A stretch of 64,000 bases of DNA from Thozetella sp. PMI_491 (GCA_021432635.1 MU270016.1:1073905-1137904), one strand, 5' to 3'. Shown: positions 43,403 through 55,279, counted from the first letter of the stretch. The notes: generated from the letters alone by a model not told the origin. Program-made: numbers and translations.

Positions 43403-44890
43403 ATGGCGGCTCGACAGGACTCTGACAACCTCGCATGGGACCGGAGCGACGAGCTCTGGGAGGAGGCGATAAAGCAAGTCAAGCTGTCATCTACCTGCCG
43501 CACAGTTGAGGCCTTTGCCACAAAATTGTTCGGAAAACCCACGACCCTAGTCACACCACTGATCATCGGCGGCTTCAACGTGTTATATCCTATTCGGATT
43601 GACGGCTCCCCCACCAATGCTCTCGTTCGCATGCCCTGTCCAAACCAGGCCTTGTTCCCAGAGGAGAAAACGCTCGCAGAGGCAGCTACGGCCGCGTGCA
43701 TCAGCAAGCATACTCAACTACCAGTTCCGAAAGTGTTCTATCATGGCATTGATCCCGATATTGGGCCATTTATGGCGATTCAGGACCTTGGGTCCCGGCG
43801 ATCCATGAGCCAAGCTCTAGAAGCTCCTCGCGAGGATCCAAATGACCCGCCCGTCTTGAATCCCGACATCGCGGAAAACAAGCTCGAGTGTTTGTTTGTG
43901 CAAATGGCACGATGCATGCTGAAGCTTGCACAACCTACATTTCCCCGCATCGGAAGTTTGGGCGAGACGAGCCCCGGTTGCTACAGTGTAACGGGACGAC
44001 CCGTCACTCTCAACATGAGCAACATGGTGCAACTCTCTAACATCCCAAAGTCAATCTTTCCCTCTAAAGACACCGTGTATCGGACCGCTGATGAGTGGTA
44101 CGTGGTGTTGGCCGAGATGCAAATGGCAACCCTCGTCTTCCAGCACAACGACATAGTGTTCTCGGAGGATGACTGCAGGACTAAATACGTCGCCCGCTTG
44201 CTGTTTCACAGATTGGCCAAGGAAGGCCGGCTGTCGAAGTTCGGTTTTCTAGAAGATGACTGGTCTGCCCGCTCTATGCACGATCCTCCGACGCTGCCAG
44301 CGCCAGACGGCTCAGGCTCCTTCCGCCTTTGGTCCGATGATTTTCGGCCGGTGAACGTTCTTATCGATGACAGCGACCAGGTTATCGGGGCTATCGACTG
44401 GGAATTTGCCTATGTTGGGCCGACCCAGTTCATCCTGGACTCGCCTTGGTGGCTACTACTTAATGCACCTGAGATGTGGGAAGATGGCATCGAGGAGTGG
44501 AGAAGCGTCTACGAGAGTCGACTGAAAGTCTGGCTTTCAGTTATGGAAGAGGCGGAACAAGAAATGAGCCCGGGTTCGTTACTACTCTCAGCGTATATGC
44601 GAGAGAGCTGGCAGACTGGCCGCTTCTGGCTCAACTATGCTGCTCGAAAAAGCTGGGCTTTTGATGCCGTCTTCTGGAAGTATCTGGACGAAAAGTTCTT
44701 CGGTGAGCGGGGTGAGGATATTTCTACGGAAGAGCTTTGGAGAGCAAGGGTGCATCTTCTAAGCGAAGAGGACCGGGCTGCAATGGAGGCACTGGTACAA
44801 ACGAAGATGAACGAAATGAAGGACCGGGTTCTGGTCGAGTGGGACGCTACAGAAGCAAGAGAGCACCTGTCGGCATTTCTGCGAGACTAA
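43403..44890 (+). CDS. APH-like phosphotransferase family protein (kinase fold)
   Basis: Single exon, 495 aa, from ATG 43403. It belongs to the fungal aminoglycoside-phosphotransferase-like group. The N-lobe has IIGGFNVLYPIRIDG and ALVRMPCP with the lobe lysine region replaced by Arg, then PVPKVFYHG and GPFMAIQDLG hinge-type sequence. The catalytic loop LWSDDFRPVNVLIDD has Asp and Asn in the usual spacing but Ser in place of the His of HxD. The metal loop is GAIDWEFAYVGP, the DxD/DFG counterpart. The C-terminal part is helical, as in related fungal proteins. These proteins phosphorylate small molecules or are inactive; the substrate is unknown. Upstream in-frame codons begin with ACG/GTG, so 43403 is the first good ATG. 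Confidence 0.85.
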   Translation: MAARQDSDNLAWDRSDELWEEAIKQVKLSSTCRTVEAFATKLFGKPTTLVTPLIIGGFNVLYPIRIDGSPTNALVRMPCPNQALFPEEKTLAEAATAACISKHTQLPVPKVFYHGIDPDIGPFMAIQDLGSRRSMSQALEAPREDPNDPPVLNPDIAENKLECLFVQMARCMLKLAQPTFPRIGSLGETSPGCYSVTGRPVTLNMSNMVQLSNIPKSIFPSKDTVYRTADEWYVVLAEMQMATLVFQHNDIVFSEDDCRTKYVARLLFHRLAKEGRLSKFGFLEDDWSARSMHDPPTLPAPDGSGSFRLWSDDFRPVNVLIDDSDQVIGAIDWEFAYVGPTQFILDSPWWLLLNAPEMWEDGIEEWRSVYESRLKVWLSVMEEAEQEMSPGSLLLSAYMRESWQTGRFWLNYAARKSWAFDAVFWKYLDEKFFGERGEDISTEELWRARVHLLSEEDRAAMEALVQTKMNEMKDRVLVEWDATEAREHLSAFLRD

Positions 44891-45495
44891 ATAATGCTTG
44901 CAAGAACAGCCCATCGATGTGACGTAGGGAGATACCTACCTGCCCCTATAGCCCAGCCTCTAACTGGCCACGCTAGGTTGCCGGGCTCGACAAATCTTTT
45001 GCCTTTTAATTTAATGGGGAACTATATGGAAAGAAAATAAACATGCTATTCCTGCTAACAACTCTGTTACACACGTGATGTTGTATGGTGTCGTTGCAGC
45101 AAAGAAAGAGCATGCGCTCTAATTTGCTGCGAATCGACTTCTTTGTTAAAGTCTGTGCTACCAACCCCAACTACGGTGGCTTGCCGAACGCAGTACAACA
45201 TAGTAGTAAGCTCACCCTGTAATATTATACACCCTTGCGCACCATTAGGATTATGCGCTGGTGATGAGTATGCAGCGAATAAACAGGTCGGCCGGGCCCG
45301 GGATGGGCTGGAACTATTATTGCCGTTCCAAGAAGGGTGGGGGTGTCTAGCGTCACGGCCAAGAGTGGGATTGTATACGGAAGATCAAAATAAATTTCTA
45401 CATTCTAGCGAGTCAAATACAGGTCCGTATAACGAGTGGTTGTGTCAGCGGGCAGCACGATTGATGTTCCACCAGAAATAATGCACCATGCATTA
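44891..45495. other. Convergent intergenic region
   Basis: No gene recognised between the kinase-like gene and the KP4-like gene. Confidence 0.4.
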
Positions 45496-45933
45496 TCACT
45501 GGCCCGAGACGTACTGGCTTCGGTTAGCTCATGATACGAAAACTGCATAGGACGTGAGGATAACACTCACGTTAATTGTCAACTCGCCAAGGTCAACATT
45601 GTTGTCCTGGAAGGGGATGCTGCCGCACTTCTTGCAGCCGTGGGAGACTAGGCCGGCGATGAGGCCCTTCGCCTCGGTTCCGCTAATGCTGCGGCTCGTC
45701 TTCTGCGTGAAGGCGCAGATTCCCGGGCCAACACCGTCCTGGTCACCGCAGCAAGCGATGTGCTCACCAGGAGCAAACTGGGCGGTATCTTTGGCGTTAT
45801 TGATCATATTCTGAATGTCAAAGATGGTGCACAAGGTACCAGCGCAGAGACCGTTGCCTCGGCAGTTGATTCCCAGCGCACTGATAGCAGAACAGAGGAA
45901 GGAAGTAGCAACTAAAGCTTTGAGAAACTGCAT
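45496..45933 (-). CDS. KP4-like small secreted protein
   Basis: Exons 45933-45571 and 45513-45496, 126 aa. The signal peptide is MQFLKALVATSFLCSAISA. The mature part starts LGINCRGNGLC and continues with PGEHIACCGD, RSISGTEAKGLIAGLVSHGC, KKCGSIPFQDNNVDLGELTI, the order and wording of the KP4 fold known from a virus-encoded Ustilago protein and its many ascomycete chromosomal homologues. Eight cysteines lie in the mature chain, fewer than the ten of the classic member. The final exon is only 18 nt but turns the end into ELTINYVSGQ, matching the family's NYV; without splicing the tail is unlike the family. The intron is 57 nt with CTAACC branch. It appears whole. A role in antagonism of other fungi or plants is known for some members, not shown here. 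Confidence 0.85.
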
Positions 45934-47180
45934 TTTAAGGTTCTTCTGTATCTGTATAATACGCCTGACAATTGATGTCCTGTCAGCTGGGAGATCGATG
46001 CGAACTAACGCACTCTGCTTGTCCTCTGTTTCCTTTGCTTCCACCCGAGCCCAGCCTTTTATACTCAAGGCTCCTGTTGACTTCACATACAACAATACTC
46101 ATTGTGAAATAAAAGAAAATACCAAAAAAGGTCTTTAGTCAATCTCGGAGCCTTGCTGAGGCAGCAGCTCTTGCAACGCATTGGAAGGAGCTGGACGAAC
46201 CGGGGTATGGCCGGTGGCACGGGTTGTAGTGGTTGCGCCTCCACGGCTGAAATAAGACATGATACCCGATTAGGAGTATACAGCTACGAAAGTTTGAAAC
46301 AAATCCAACATGAGAAAGGATACTATACGAACTTCCATGAATAGAGCCATCGGCACACAGCTAATGTACAGCGCCTCGCGTAACTGCATAGAAGACATGC
46401 ATGAGGTACTCTAAATATCGCCAAATCACATTCGTCAAAACAACCGACCAGCTGCCTGATCAAGAAACCCAATCTACCTAAGCCACAATGAAGGAGAGAA
46501 GCAGTCTCTAAATGGATGCTTCCTTACGGCGCGTCATGTACACAAAACGATAGGCAGCCCCTTCGGCTGCCCTATCAGCCTTAGTTGCGCATCAGTCCGA
46601 GGCTCTTCTATACGATGGACTGACGGCTTTATTCGGATCGGTGGTGGTGGTGGCGGTGGTTGACCGATGGAACACAATGTTTATCATTCCGGAATTGGAA
46701 CCGAAGGATTGGTGGCTTAGTACAGTTGCGATTCCCTAGTAACTTAGTGTGAGATGAACAGTAGATCATGCTCTCCATGCGGGTTGATGCCTATCCTGCG
46801 AGGACATCCATACAAACGTCCCACTAAACAGAGAAGCTATGCTGATAACTGTCGACGGAGGAAGCTTGGTAGGATTTATTCCTCAAGTCCTTTTCGAGCT
46901 TTTGGGTTTCAGCTACCCTCACATGACGACAACCCGCAAAGAAGGTACCTTGCACCACCCTTGTGGCATCTAACAGCAGTGCAGCTAAGGCTGTTAAACT
47001 TCCAGAAAAGGAATTCCTCCTTCTTTCCTCTTCACTCGCTCGTAGGGCTTCAAGTATATAAAGGACATGGATGATCCTTGAGTTGCTACTACTCTCGTCG
47101 TCTATGCACAAATAGAACCTGTCTACCTTTGCTTTGACTATCAGACAAACATCCTTTACCACAAGACATATTTAAGCGAC
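45934..47180. promoter_or_regulatory. Divergent region between the KP4-like gene and the beta-rich secreted gene
   Basis: Both genes have their own TATA box: TATAAAA at 46063-46057 on the minus strand and TATATAAA at 47055-47062 on the plus strand, each about 120-125 nt from its ATG. A (GGT)n microsatellite lies at 46641-46660. No gene in between. Confidence 0.5.
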
Positions 47181-48326
47181 ATGAAGACTTCGAGCTTCCT
47201 TGCTATTGTTAGCCTCGCCACAAATGTGTTAGCGCTAGGCCCCGGAATCGGTGCAGTTATCAGTATGTCTCCAATGATTGGAAAAAACCTGAGATATGTC
47301 TGCTAACCCTCTCTCATGCTAGCCTGGCATCCTCATGGCTGTAATAGCAACGATGATAAGAGGCAGCTTGCCAACCCGAGCAACACCGCCACCTCTCCTC
47401 CCTGCATTAACAACCCATTCGGTTGGGACCCTACCAACAATCCGTCCGGAGGCTGGGAGATCCAAAAGCTACCGCCGGGGGTGTCTTTTCAAATCTGGCA
47501 AGGTCCACCAGACGGCACGATATGTGGCCCGCAGCTCATTCGGCAGGTCTCCCAAGACGGCTGCTACGACGTCAACAACCTTGCAAACCAAGTTTGGTGG
47601 AATTTCTGCACTACTGGAGTTGACTGCGCAGAACCGCAACCGCTAAGCAAGCGTAGTACTGCGTCGGGGATTCTGAAGGATGAGCAAGGCTCGTATGTCA
47701 TCGCAGCCAACGGTGACCGGGTTTCCGTCCTTTTCCAGGAAGGGTTGACACTGGTTACCCCTGCAGGACCAACGGCTCGCGGAATTTATCATCGGCAGTC
47801 CACGACTTGGAGACCGCCGAGCGATTGTGGCAACACTCTCCTGGTCTGTAAAGCCCTGGCTGATTCTGGACAGCTGAAGGCCACATGTATCGACTGCGTC
47901 CAGGGCTTCGGGGCCGGCGTACGCGCATCAAGAGACATTGACTGCCGCCAGCAGACGTCTCCGTGCCAGATCACCGTCCTAGAATCCGTCACTGTCACCG
48001 ACACCATCAGCGTGGACGTGTCGTTTGGAATCACATTCGGCGACACCGGTAAGGATGGAGCCAGCGGTGATGCGCGTTTCGGGTTCGGTGCCAGCTTCTC
48101 TATCGCCACCACGCATGGCCAGAACCTCCAGCTTGCTGTCGAGCCTGGCCATGTCGGATTCCTCCAGTACCAGCCGACGGCTCTGCTCGGGACCGTGGTC
48201 TCCAGTATCGCCACCAACGAATTTTGCAACGATGTTTCACACAACATCTGCGGAGCCGCGCCGGGCGCTCTCGCAACAAGCAATGACGATTCGGGCGGTA
48301 AGTACAGCATTGTACTCACCTCCTAA
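47181..48326 (+). CDS. Secreted beta-rich protein of unknown function
   Basis: Exons 47181-47262 and 47323-48326, 1086 nt, 361 aa. The signal peptide is MKTSSFLAIVSLATNVLA. An N-terminal Cys-containing domain follows (ITWHPHGCNSNDDKR, CINNPFGWDP, FQIWQGPP, WWNFCTTG) and then a Lys-Arg site (QPLSKRSTASG) that could be cut in secretion. A second domain has alternating polar and hydrophobic strands (ESVTVTDTISVDVSFGITF, FGFGASFSIATTHGQNLQL, VGFLQYQPTALLGTVV), reminiscent of the insertion-loop and strand pattern of aerolysin-like beta-structured secreted proteins. That likeness is by eye only. It is intact and divergent from the KP4-like gene. A cell-surface or secreted role is likely; the activity is unknown. 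Confidence 0.68.
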
Positions 48327-49514
48327 TTTAACCATTTGGCCTTTGTGGGGTGGGCGATCTCGATCCCAAAACGAGTATATACGGCCACGGCTACTGGGAT
48401 AGTTGGAATCTTCGCCATCTCTACTCTAGATAGGGCAGGGAGGAGATTAGTCAGTGGGCCAATGGGCTGGTTGATGAGTTATTTGGGCAATGGGGCACGA
48501 GTAAGTACAGCTGGAGTTTGTTTGGCTGCGAATCTATTGCTAGCTCACTAGACTATGGGACCATGAGGTAGCTTCTCTAAATGCCGGCTCAGCTCGAGGC
48601 ACTTCCATGTTGCGCCTCGTTATTCTCAAATCCCATGCGTCGGGTGCTATTGGCCCGAAAATCTTTTTTGCGGAGCCTTGTGCCCGCCCTGCCGCCTCAC
48701 TGTGCGTCAGCCAGAGACCACCCTAGTTTCTAGGGTAGCTGACGTGTTGACCAAGTTTCTACTGGATGTCGGTGGCTGCTTCGGCGTGGTCCCGGAGGTT
48801 GCTGCCAAGGGTTCTCGAATCAAATCGCCTCGATACATGGAACTCTAGTTATAAATGGATAGTGGTGCATTATTCCTATTCAGGTATCATTTCTAGCTGC
48901 TAAAAATGACAAATCAAGTCAAGAGAGGCTTTAAAAAGTTACAGAGCTGTGGGCAGAGCCTTATGTGTGCCGTGGCTGCTTTTTTGCCACCTGGTATGCG
49001 GTCGTGCCCAATACCGACACACACAGCGGATTCTTGTAAAGTAAGAGGCCAAATTTGATTTGTGGCCCTGCAGAAAGCCTATCATATCACAGGAAGGACG
49101 CCCAAACCAACACGCCCCTGCAAATTTGGTCTGTAGGAGTACGTTATCCGTACTTTCCTTTTCGCTTGTCATATTGTGGCGTATGGCATGTACATGTACC
49201 CGAAGAGGCCTCCAGACCCTTACGCAAGAGCCTATCCCATTGCGCCTGACAGGTTGGCAATTGATTAAAAGCAGGAGGACGGGGCAAGGGCAGCAGTTCC
49301 ATAATTACGTATGTCGTCACTCAGGTATATTTCTTCGACCCACGTATACCCGCCTCCCGAACACAGTTCCTTGGCAATGCCCTTCACGTTGATCTAGTCA
49401 GTCTAAAGACAAGACCCAAATCTCGTCAATAATCTTCTTACTTCACATCCTCTTCACTCTAATCGTTGCGTTCTCGGTTCCTATTACGTGGGAAGAATCT
49501 CAAGGTCAGCAACA
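48327..49514. other. Intergenic, no gene recognised
   Basis: About 1.2 kb; short frames on both strands, no motif. Confidence 0.4.
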
Positions 49515-51869
49515 ATGGAGCTCGCGATGAAGGTAGATGCCGAGACTAGAAACTCGAAGATGACTCGGCCAAATGTTGTCTTCACTGTGGCAAAGGAGGG
49601 CGGTGCAAAAGCATATACTGTTGGCGACAACACAATCGTCGTCGAAGTCGACTTCAGCCAAAAAGACGAGCTTCTGACCTCTTCCGCTGACCTCGCATGG
49701 CAAATCGGACGGCTCCTTCAAGGTAGCAAGGAACCAGACCAAGGCGACGACTGGCTTCAACGGGAGCGATGGCACCGAATGGCCCGGGAAGTATCAGAAA
49801 ACCGATCGAAAGATACTGGAGAACAAGGACAAGAAGATAGCGCCAGTGACCCATGGAGCCAAGCTCTTCGCCTGCGGCACAGTGAGTCATATGAATTCAG
49901 CAGGAATGGAGTCAAATTATGGGGCTTGCGAGGAAGAAATCAAGACGGAGACGTAAGTTGCCTAGCTCCTGTGCCGCAGAGGCCCGCATCTCTCCACAGA
50001 CTGTGCTGAATATTATACCAGTTGCAAGGTCTGCAAGATTTTGCGCCACAACTTCTTGGCTCGGACCTAAGCGGGCTGTGCTGGAGCCTTGCAGACTTTC
50101 TCGCAGAGAAACATTCATGCGAGTTCTGTCAGCAATTCCCACTAGACTTGCCGCTCCAAACGCTCGATAGGAGCAAGGTCTGTAATGAGTTGCTTGACCT
50201 GGAGAAGTCAAAACTCTGCAATATTTACAACATTATTCTTTCGTCTATTGGTTCAAACAACCACATGGACGAGAATGGGGTTTCCATCTTGGCGAAGCCA
50301 CGCCTCTTGTCCATCAAGGGAGAACCAACGGAGGCTCATGCTGTCTGCCTGCCTAGGGTTTCTTTAGAGGTAGGCCAGATAGCAGCAAGTTCTCGGGATA
50401 CTAAAAGTATCCCGATCCAGCCTGAGTCCGGGAGCAGGGCAGAGATGCTCATCTGCAAGGAATGGCTTCGAGTTTGTGATGATCAACACCGACACACAGA
50501 CTCACACGTCAGCACGCTACCGACAAGAGTGCTAGATGTGGGGGATGGTGCATCGGACACCGTGTTCTTACGAACCACCACGAAAGCCCAAGGCACCTAC
50601 ATTGCTCTGTCACACCGCTGGCATCATGACACACCAACAACCGTGCACGCCAACCTAGATGCTCGTCGAGCCGGCATCAAGGTCTCGGATCTCCCGGCAA
50701 TCTACCAGGATGCTATACGGTTCACGCAGAATCTCGGCGTGCGATTCCTCTGGATCGATTCGCTCTGCATCGTCCAGGACGACCGCACAGATTGGTACTT
50801 CGAGTCGCAAAACATGGCGACTGTGTTCGCATCCGCGTATGTGACCATTGCGATATCGCCCTCCGCCGACGTGACGGGCAACCCTAGTTTCGAGCAGGAT
50901 GTAGAGAAAGGGGAGCTGAGCAGCCGAGCGTGGATCCTGCAGGAACGGGCGCTCGCACGTCGGACCATACATTTCACCCCAGGTCAGACGTACTGGGAAT
51001 GCGGAGCCGTGATCTGGTCCCTCACTGAGGATGAGGGCGAGAGGCCTAGCACAGCCCTAAGCAGCTCCAACTTCCCCCAGGCTGGACCACAAAATGCGCC
51101 GGAGGACGGACAGGCCGTCTTCAAGCAGATTTTTGAGCATTATTCTCGCCTGCGGATAACAGTCAAGGGGGATCGCCCTATCGCAGTCTGGGGTCTTGAG
51201 GATCGGTTGAGTGCCTTCTATGGCACCGATAGCTTCTACGGAATCGTCAAGAGTTTCTTCCCAGAAAGCTTGCTCTGGCAGCGTGGTAGCGTGTGGATGG
51301 AGCCTCTGGTCAATCACAAAGAGGACATCCATTCGCTATCCCGCGAGAATCTTATGGTACCATCTTGGTCGTGGATGGCTTACACAGGCGACATACGCTA
51401 TAAGCCCATCCGCCCCGAGAGCTTGAGCTGGAGGAATGACATCTTCTTAGCCTGCAGGCAGACCGGAGACGAAACAAAGAAACAACCGGGAGTGATATCA
51501 ACAAAAATGTCGCGCTCGTTTTGTGTCCTGACTGTTACCCTGGCCAAAATGCGGTCTGGGTGTCAATTTGACTATCTTGAAGATACCAACTGCAGAGTGA
51601 CTTATGGGGGTGACGCTGTGGGCTGGGCTAGGTATGATTGTGAAAATACCCAAAAGGCTGGCCGTCTTGAGTGCGTCCGCCTTGCCGAGGGCTGTACGGG
51701 CTGGGAGGACTACGCCGGGGTCAATAGTGATGAGTGGGGCTTGTCCGGCCAAGTTTCTTTTCTTATGCTTCTTGAACCGCTGGCGAAGGGCATATATCAC
51801 AGGATTGGTGTTGGAGTAGTCCTTTCGAAACATCTATCGCGACGTGGGAAAACGGTACAGGTATTCTGA
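49515..51869 (+). CDS. HET-domain (heterokaryon incompatibility) protein
   Basis: Exons 49515-49952 and 50022-51869, 2286 nt, 761 aa. The HET domain occupies roughly residues 330-500. It has TYIALSHRWH, DLPAIYQDAIRFTQNLGVRF plus LWIDSLCIVQDDRTDW, then MATVFASAYVTIAISPS and SRAWILQERALARRTIHFTPG, the three conserved HET blocks in order. The N-terminal 290 residues are specific to this protein and include CxxC pairs (CEFCQQF). The C-terminal part contains MVPSWSWMAYTGDI, the usual W-S-W block of this class. The 69-nt intron (GTAAGT, branch GTGCTGAAT) rejoins in phase 0. HET proteins trigger the cell-death response in vegetative incompatibility. It appears intact, unlike the HET gene at 55-58 kb. 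Confidence 0.88.
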
Positions 51870-52296
51870 GTCCCAGTACAACTTGTTAGATACAACAAGA
51901 TCAGAGGGTGGAGGTAATTCTGTAGACTAATTTTACAACTCCTTATAGATTACAAATCCTGGATCGGTACAAAGAGCGACCAAGTGTTCTTCATCGTGCT
52001 TCCCTTCCCTGACCTATGCCAGCCTAGGTCGGATGGCTTGTGGAGAAATGGCTACTTAAAGTTATCTAATAAGTAAGGTAACGTTTTAGACTTGTAGATA
52101 GTTGGAGGCACTATTTAATATGGGCATTCCACCAGAGACTGATCTATCCTGTGAAGCTGGTACCGCACAGCCCGGGGTCCGGCCATCTTGCGTGGAAATC
52201 AGACAGAACTAACGTGTTTAAAATATCATATCCGCTGATTCACATTGAAACAGTAGAAAAGACATCTTCCGCCATGCTGGTCCCAATCTTATATCT
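51870..52296. other. Intergenic, no gene recognised
   Basis: AT-rich 3' flank of the HET gene. Nothing seen. Confidence 0.4.
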
Positions 52297-52521
52297 CTAG
52301 CTCGCTCCGAAGCCAGCTCTCCTCCGGATTTTTGGGGGGAACATTTCGCTCCCGCCTTCTGTATGAGAGTGCTGTTCCTTCTTGGCATTACCACCGTGGC
52401 TTGTGCTAGCTAGTTTCGCTCGCAGCCCCGGGTCATAATGCTCGGGTTGAAGGATACGCGAAAGAAATCGAGATTTTCCAATAGTATTGTCCTCAATAAT
52501 CTTTGAACTAGGATCCGTCAT
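52297..52521 (-). CDS. Small hypothetical protein (74 aa), uncertain
   Basis: Begins MTDPSSKIIEDNTIGKSRF and ends IRRRAGFGAS. Hydrophilic, His/Lys-rich, without cysteines, signal peptide or hydrophobic segment. It starts at a proper ATG and is the only candidate between the HET and P450 genes. It could equally be chance. Confidence 0.25.
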   Translation of the reverse strand: MTDPSSKIIEDNTIGKSRFLSRILQPEHYDPGLRAKLASTSHGGNAKKEQHSHTEGGSEMFPPKIRRRAGFGAS

Positions 52522-52746
52522 AATGATGAGCTCGTGTCGTGGTGTTTTAGAGTGGGAGGGACGGATGGATTGAAGGAAAGCCGTCTTTAGTAGCGTTCAC
52601 CACCATTTGAAAGGCAGCGAGAGAGTTAATTATTAAGTCTGACTGCTTTTATCGAGTAGTAGACAAGGTAGCTTCCATCACGAGTTCAAGCTATTCCTTT
52701 AATACACTCTGTGAACTCCATCATCTCCAATTACCTTCCAGCCTCG

Positions 52747-54568
52747 TTATATTTCTTGTCGAGGTCTAACCGGATGCAGCTTTACCACGAGCGGATGCTT
52801 CTCCCAGACCAAAAATATCTTCTGGTCCATCCAGTCACCCTCCGTGCAATTTTCCAAATCAAATTGCCAGACCAGCCGGGCGATTACCAACTTCATCTCG
52901 ACATAAGCAAGATTTCGGCCAATACAATTTCTTGGACCGCACGAAAATACTTGGGCTGCGGCTTTCCTATCTCCTGCAAAAGTGGAATCCTCCTTCATCC
53001 ATCTCTCGGGAATAAACACCTCGGGATCCGTGAAGTTTAAAGGGCTTCTGCAAGCCGCAACAATGGCAATGCCGACGGCCGTATCTTCCGGAACAAAGAT
53101 CCCATCAATCTTCATGCCACCGGGTGGTACATATCGAGCATGGGTGGCGGGTGACGGTGGGTAGATGCGTAGTGCCTCCTCGAGGCAGGCAAGCAAGTAC
53201 TTGCAAGTGTTGACGCTGGCTATCGTGATTTCCCCGGCACTGTTAAACTTGCCACGGATCTCTGCAGTTAGCCTGTTTAGAGTTTCTGGATAAGTTAACA
53301 GCAGCCAAGTAACGCCTGTGCTTTAGCCCTTAGCAAGGATCCATGCAGTAAACCGGAAGTGGTGCACACCTGCAAGTAGCGTCGCCGTTGTCTCGCTTCC
53401 GGCCCCAGTGAGGATTTTCGCATTGGTAACTAGTTGATTGAATGTCATCTTTCCCTCGCGGTACGTAGCTGCAAGGTTTCCCATGAAGTCGGGAATGGTC
53501 TCATCCATCTCTAACCGGTACTTCACTTTAGCCTAGCACCTTAATGTCAGTCTATGATATTGCCGAGAGTCGAGTAACTTACTGTAGATAGCTCATCGGT
53601 TGTCTTCATCGTGTTCTTCATTGAGCTTGGAATGTACCATATGAAAAAGGGCACCTTTAGGAAGCCCGGAAGTCGCCCGGCTACCTGAAAATAGGCGTAA
53701 TATCTGGCAGCATGAAAGAACAGCTTCACCCAGGTGTGAAGCCTCGAGTTTTCTAGACAGCCAAAAGACTCCCCATAGGCTATACAGAATGTTATTCAAG
53801 AGTCTTCGGCCGTATTTAGACTGCCCACGTACTAAGATGTCCAATTATGTCGAACGTGAAGGCCTAGGATCCTGTTAGCCCCTCCGACTTATCGGGGAGA
53901 GAAGCGGGGATGCAAGAGCAAACTTGCGTTATACCACATCACTAAGTCTTGAGCGATATTGCCATCAGCGCCGTTCTCCTGGAGCTTCTTCATCATTAGA
54001 TCCACATGCTGCTGTATCAGAGGTTCCTGCTGTCTCAGGGCGCTGTCCGAGAAGCCGCCGGCCAGAAGCTTTCGGAGAAGACTATGGTACTCTCGATCCG
54101 CATTCAAGAGCGTGGGCTCCGCTCCAAAACCCGAGTGATACTTTTTGTCTTTGGACAATTCCGGCTGGCCTGCCTTTTTGTGGCCATAAATCTCTTGCCA
54201 GGCAATTGGATTGACATACGACAGCTCATTTGGTGCAACGCGAACGATGGGTCCGTATCTATTGTGTAGTTTCAGGATGTCCAAGGGAGTACTGCCGCGA
54301 AGGTGAGATCGGACAAACCAGTAGTCACTGGCAGCTGCAACTTTGGGCCCAGGATACCTGGAGAGCGGGTGGAAGTAGACATTGTATATCGCGAGGTAGC
54401 AGTAGTAAGCGATCGGCTAGTGCACATTCAGCCCTTGAGCAGACCAGGTGGCGGTCCAGGCAAGCGACCAGGGAGCCTCCAACCCACAAGAATCACGACC
54501 CCTACAGCCAGCCGTAGCAGAGTGGAAGGATGTTGGAGCATGGTGCGCAAGTGTTCCAGAGACTCCAT
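52747..54568 (-). CDS. Cytochrome P450 monooxygenase, 6 exons
   Basis: Exons 54568-54488, 54416-53928, 53863-53833, 53779-53583, 53532-53370 and 53315-52747, sum 1530 nt, 509 aa, the normal P450 length. An N-terminal membrane anchor is followed by YNVYFHPLSRYPGPK. The I-helix reads ILTGAGSETTATLL, the K-helix EEALRIYPP (ExxR), then FIPERW and the haem-binding FSCGPRNCIGRNLA with its Cys ligand; all are present. Intron 53927-53864 begins GCAAGT (GC-AG); it joins MWYN to AFTFDIIG, a conserved P450 block, and the GT one base inside would shift the frame. Exon 3 is 31 nt. The other introns are GT-AG. The first exon boundary (donor GTGGGT) is the least certain. Endoplasmic-reticulum membrane enzyme; substrate unknown. 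Confidence 0.88.
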
Positions 54569-55279
54569 GGCAGGACGTTTGTAGAGATCGGGGCTGTCGA
54601 AGAGGTGATAATATCCGTCCAACTGGAGGAACAATGGAGAGGTGGATGAGGGAGAAGTGGGGAAAAGAAGGGGATGGGCGGCAGCAAGCAACGAAAGCTG
54701 GTGTGCACGGCTGAGTTTGGAAGGGCTTCCCCTCACCACGGGCCGTCCCTTGAATGCTACCCCCACGCTAACACGACTGTCTACAGAGGCAAGGTAGGTA
54801 ATGGGCCTATTCGTCCATTCGTTAGTATTCTGAGTACTCACAAGTTGCGCTTTCTGGCACATGCACTCGGAGACAGCGGCGGCCATCATAAGAAACAAGA
54901 TGCGTAGGCGGGAGAAATCAGAGTCATAGCTGAGTGTTGGCATAGATGACCATTATCGTAATTACGAGGTTTAATTTGGCCTCCATCTCAATCCGTAGTT
55001 ATACGTCTTGTCAAGTAATTTTATTTAACTAACGGGAATATCTAATCCTATATTTCGAAAACGGGTTAACCTCCCCTGGTTGCGCCACAACGCAGCATAC
55101 TGTGCATAGGTCCTGCCGCACGCCAATAGACCTAGGCACTTACTGCAGGTTTAGGCTAAATTCAAAGGCTCGGTATGCACGTGCTTTATAGCTACCATAA
55201 AAGAACTACGCCGTCATATCCTCTGTCGCCGAGCCCCTCTCCCAAAGGTGTTGGGCTTCACGGTGCATTTCACTTCCAA
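54569..55279. other. Divergent intergenic region
   Basis: Between the P450 (-) and the decayed HET gene (+). Nothing recognisable. Confidence 0.4.
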
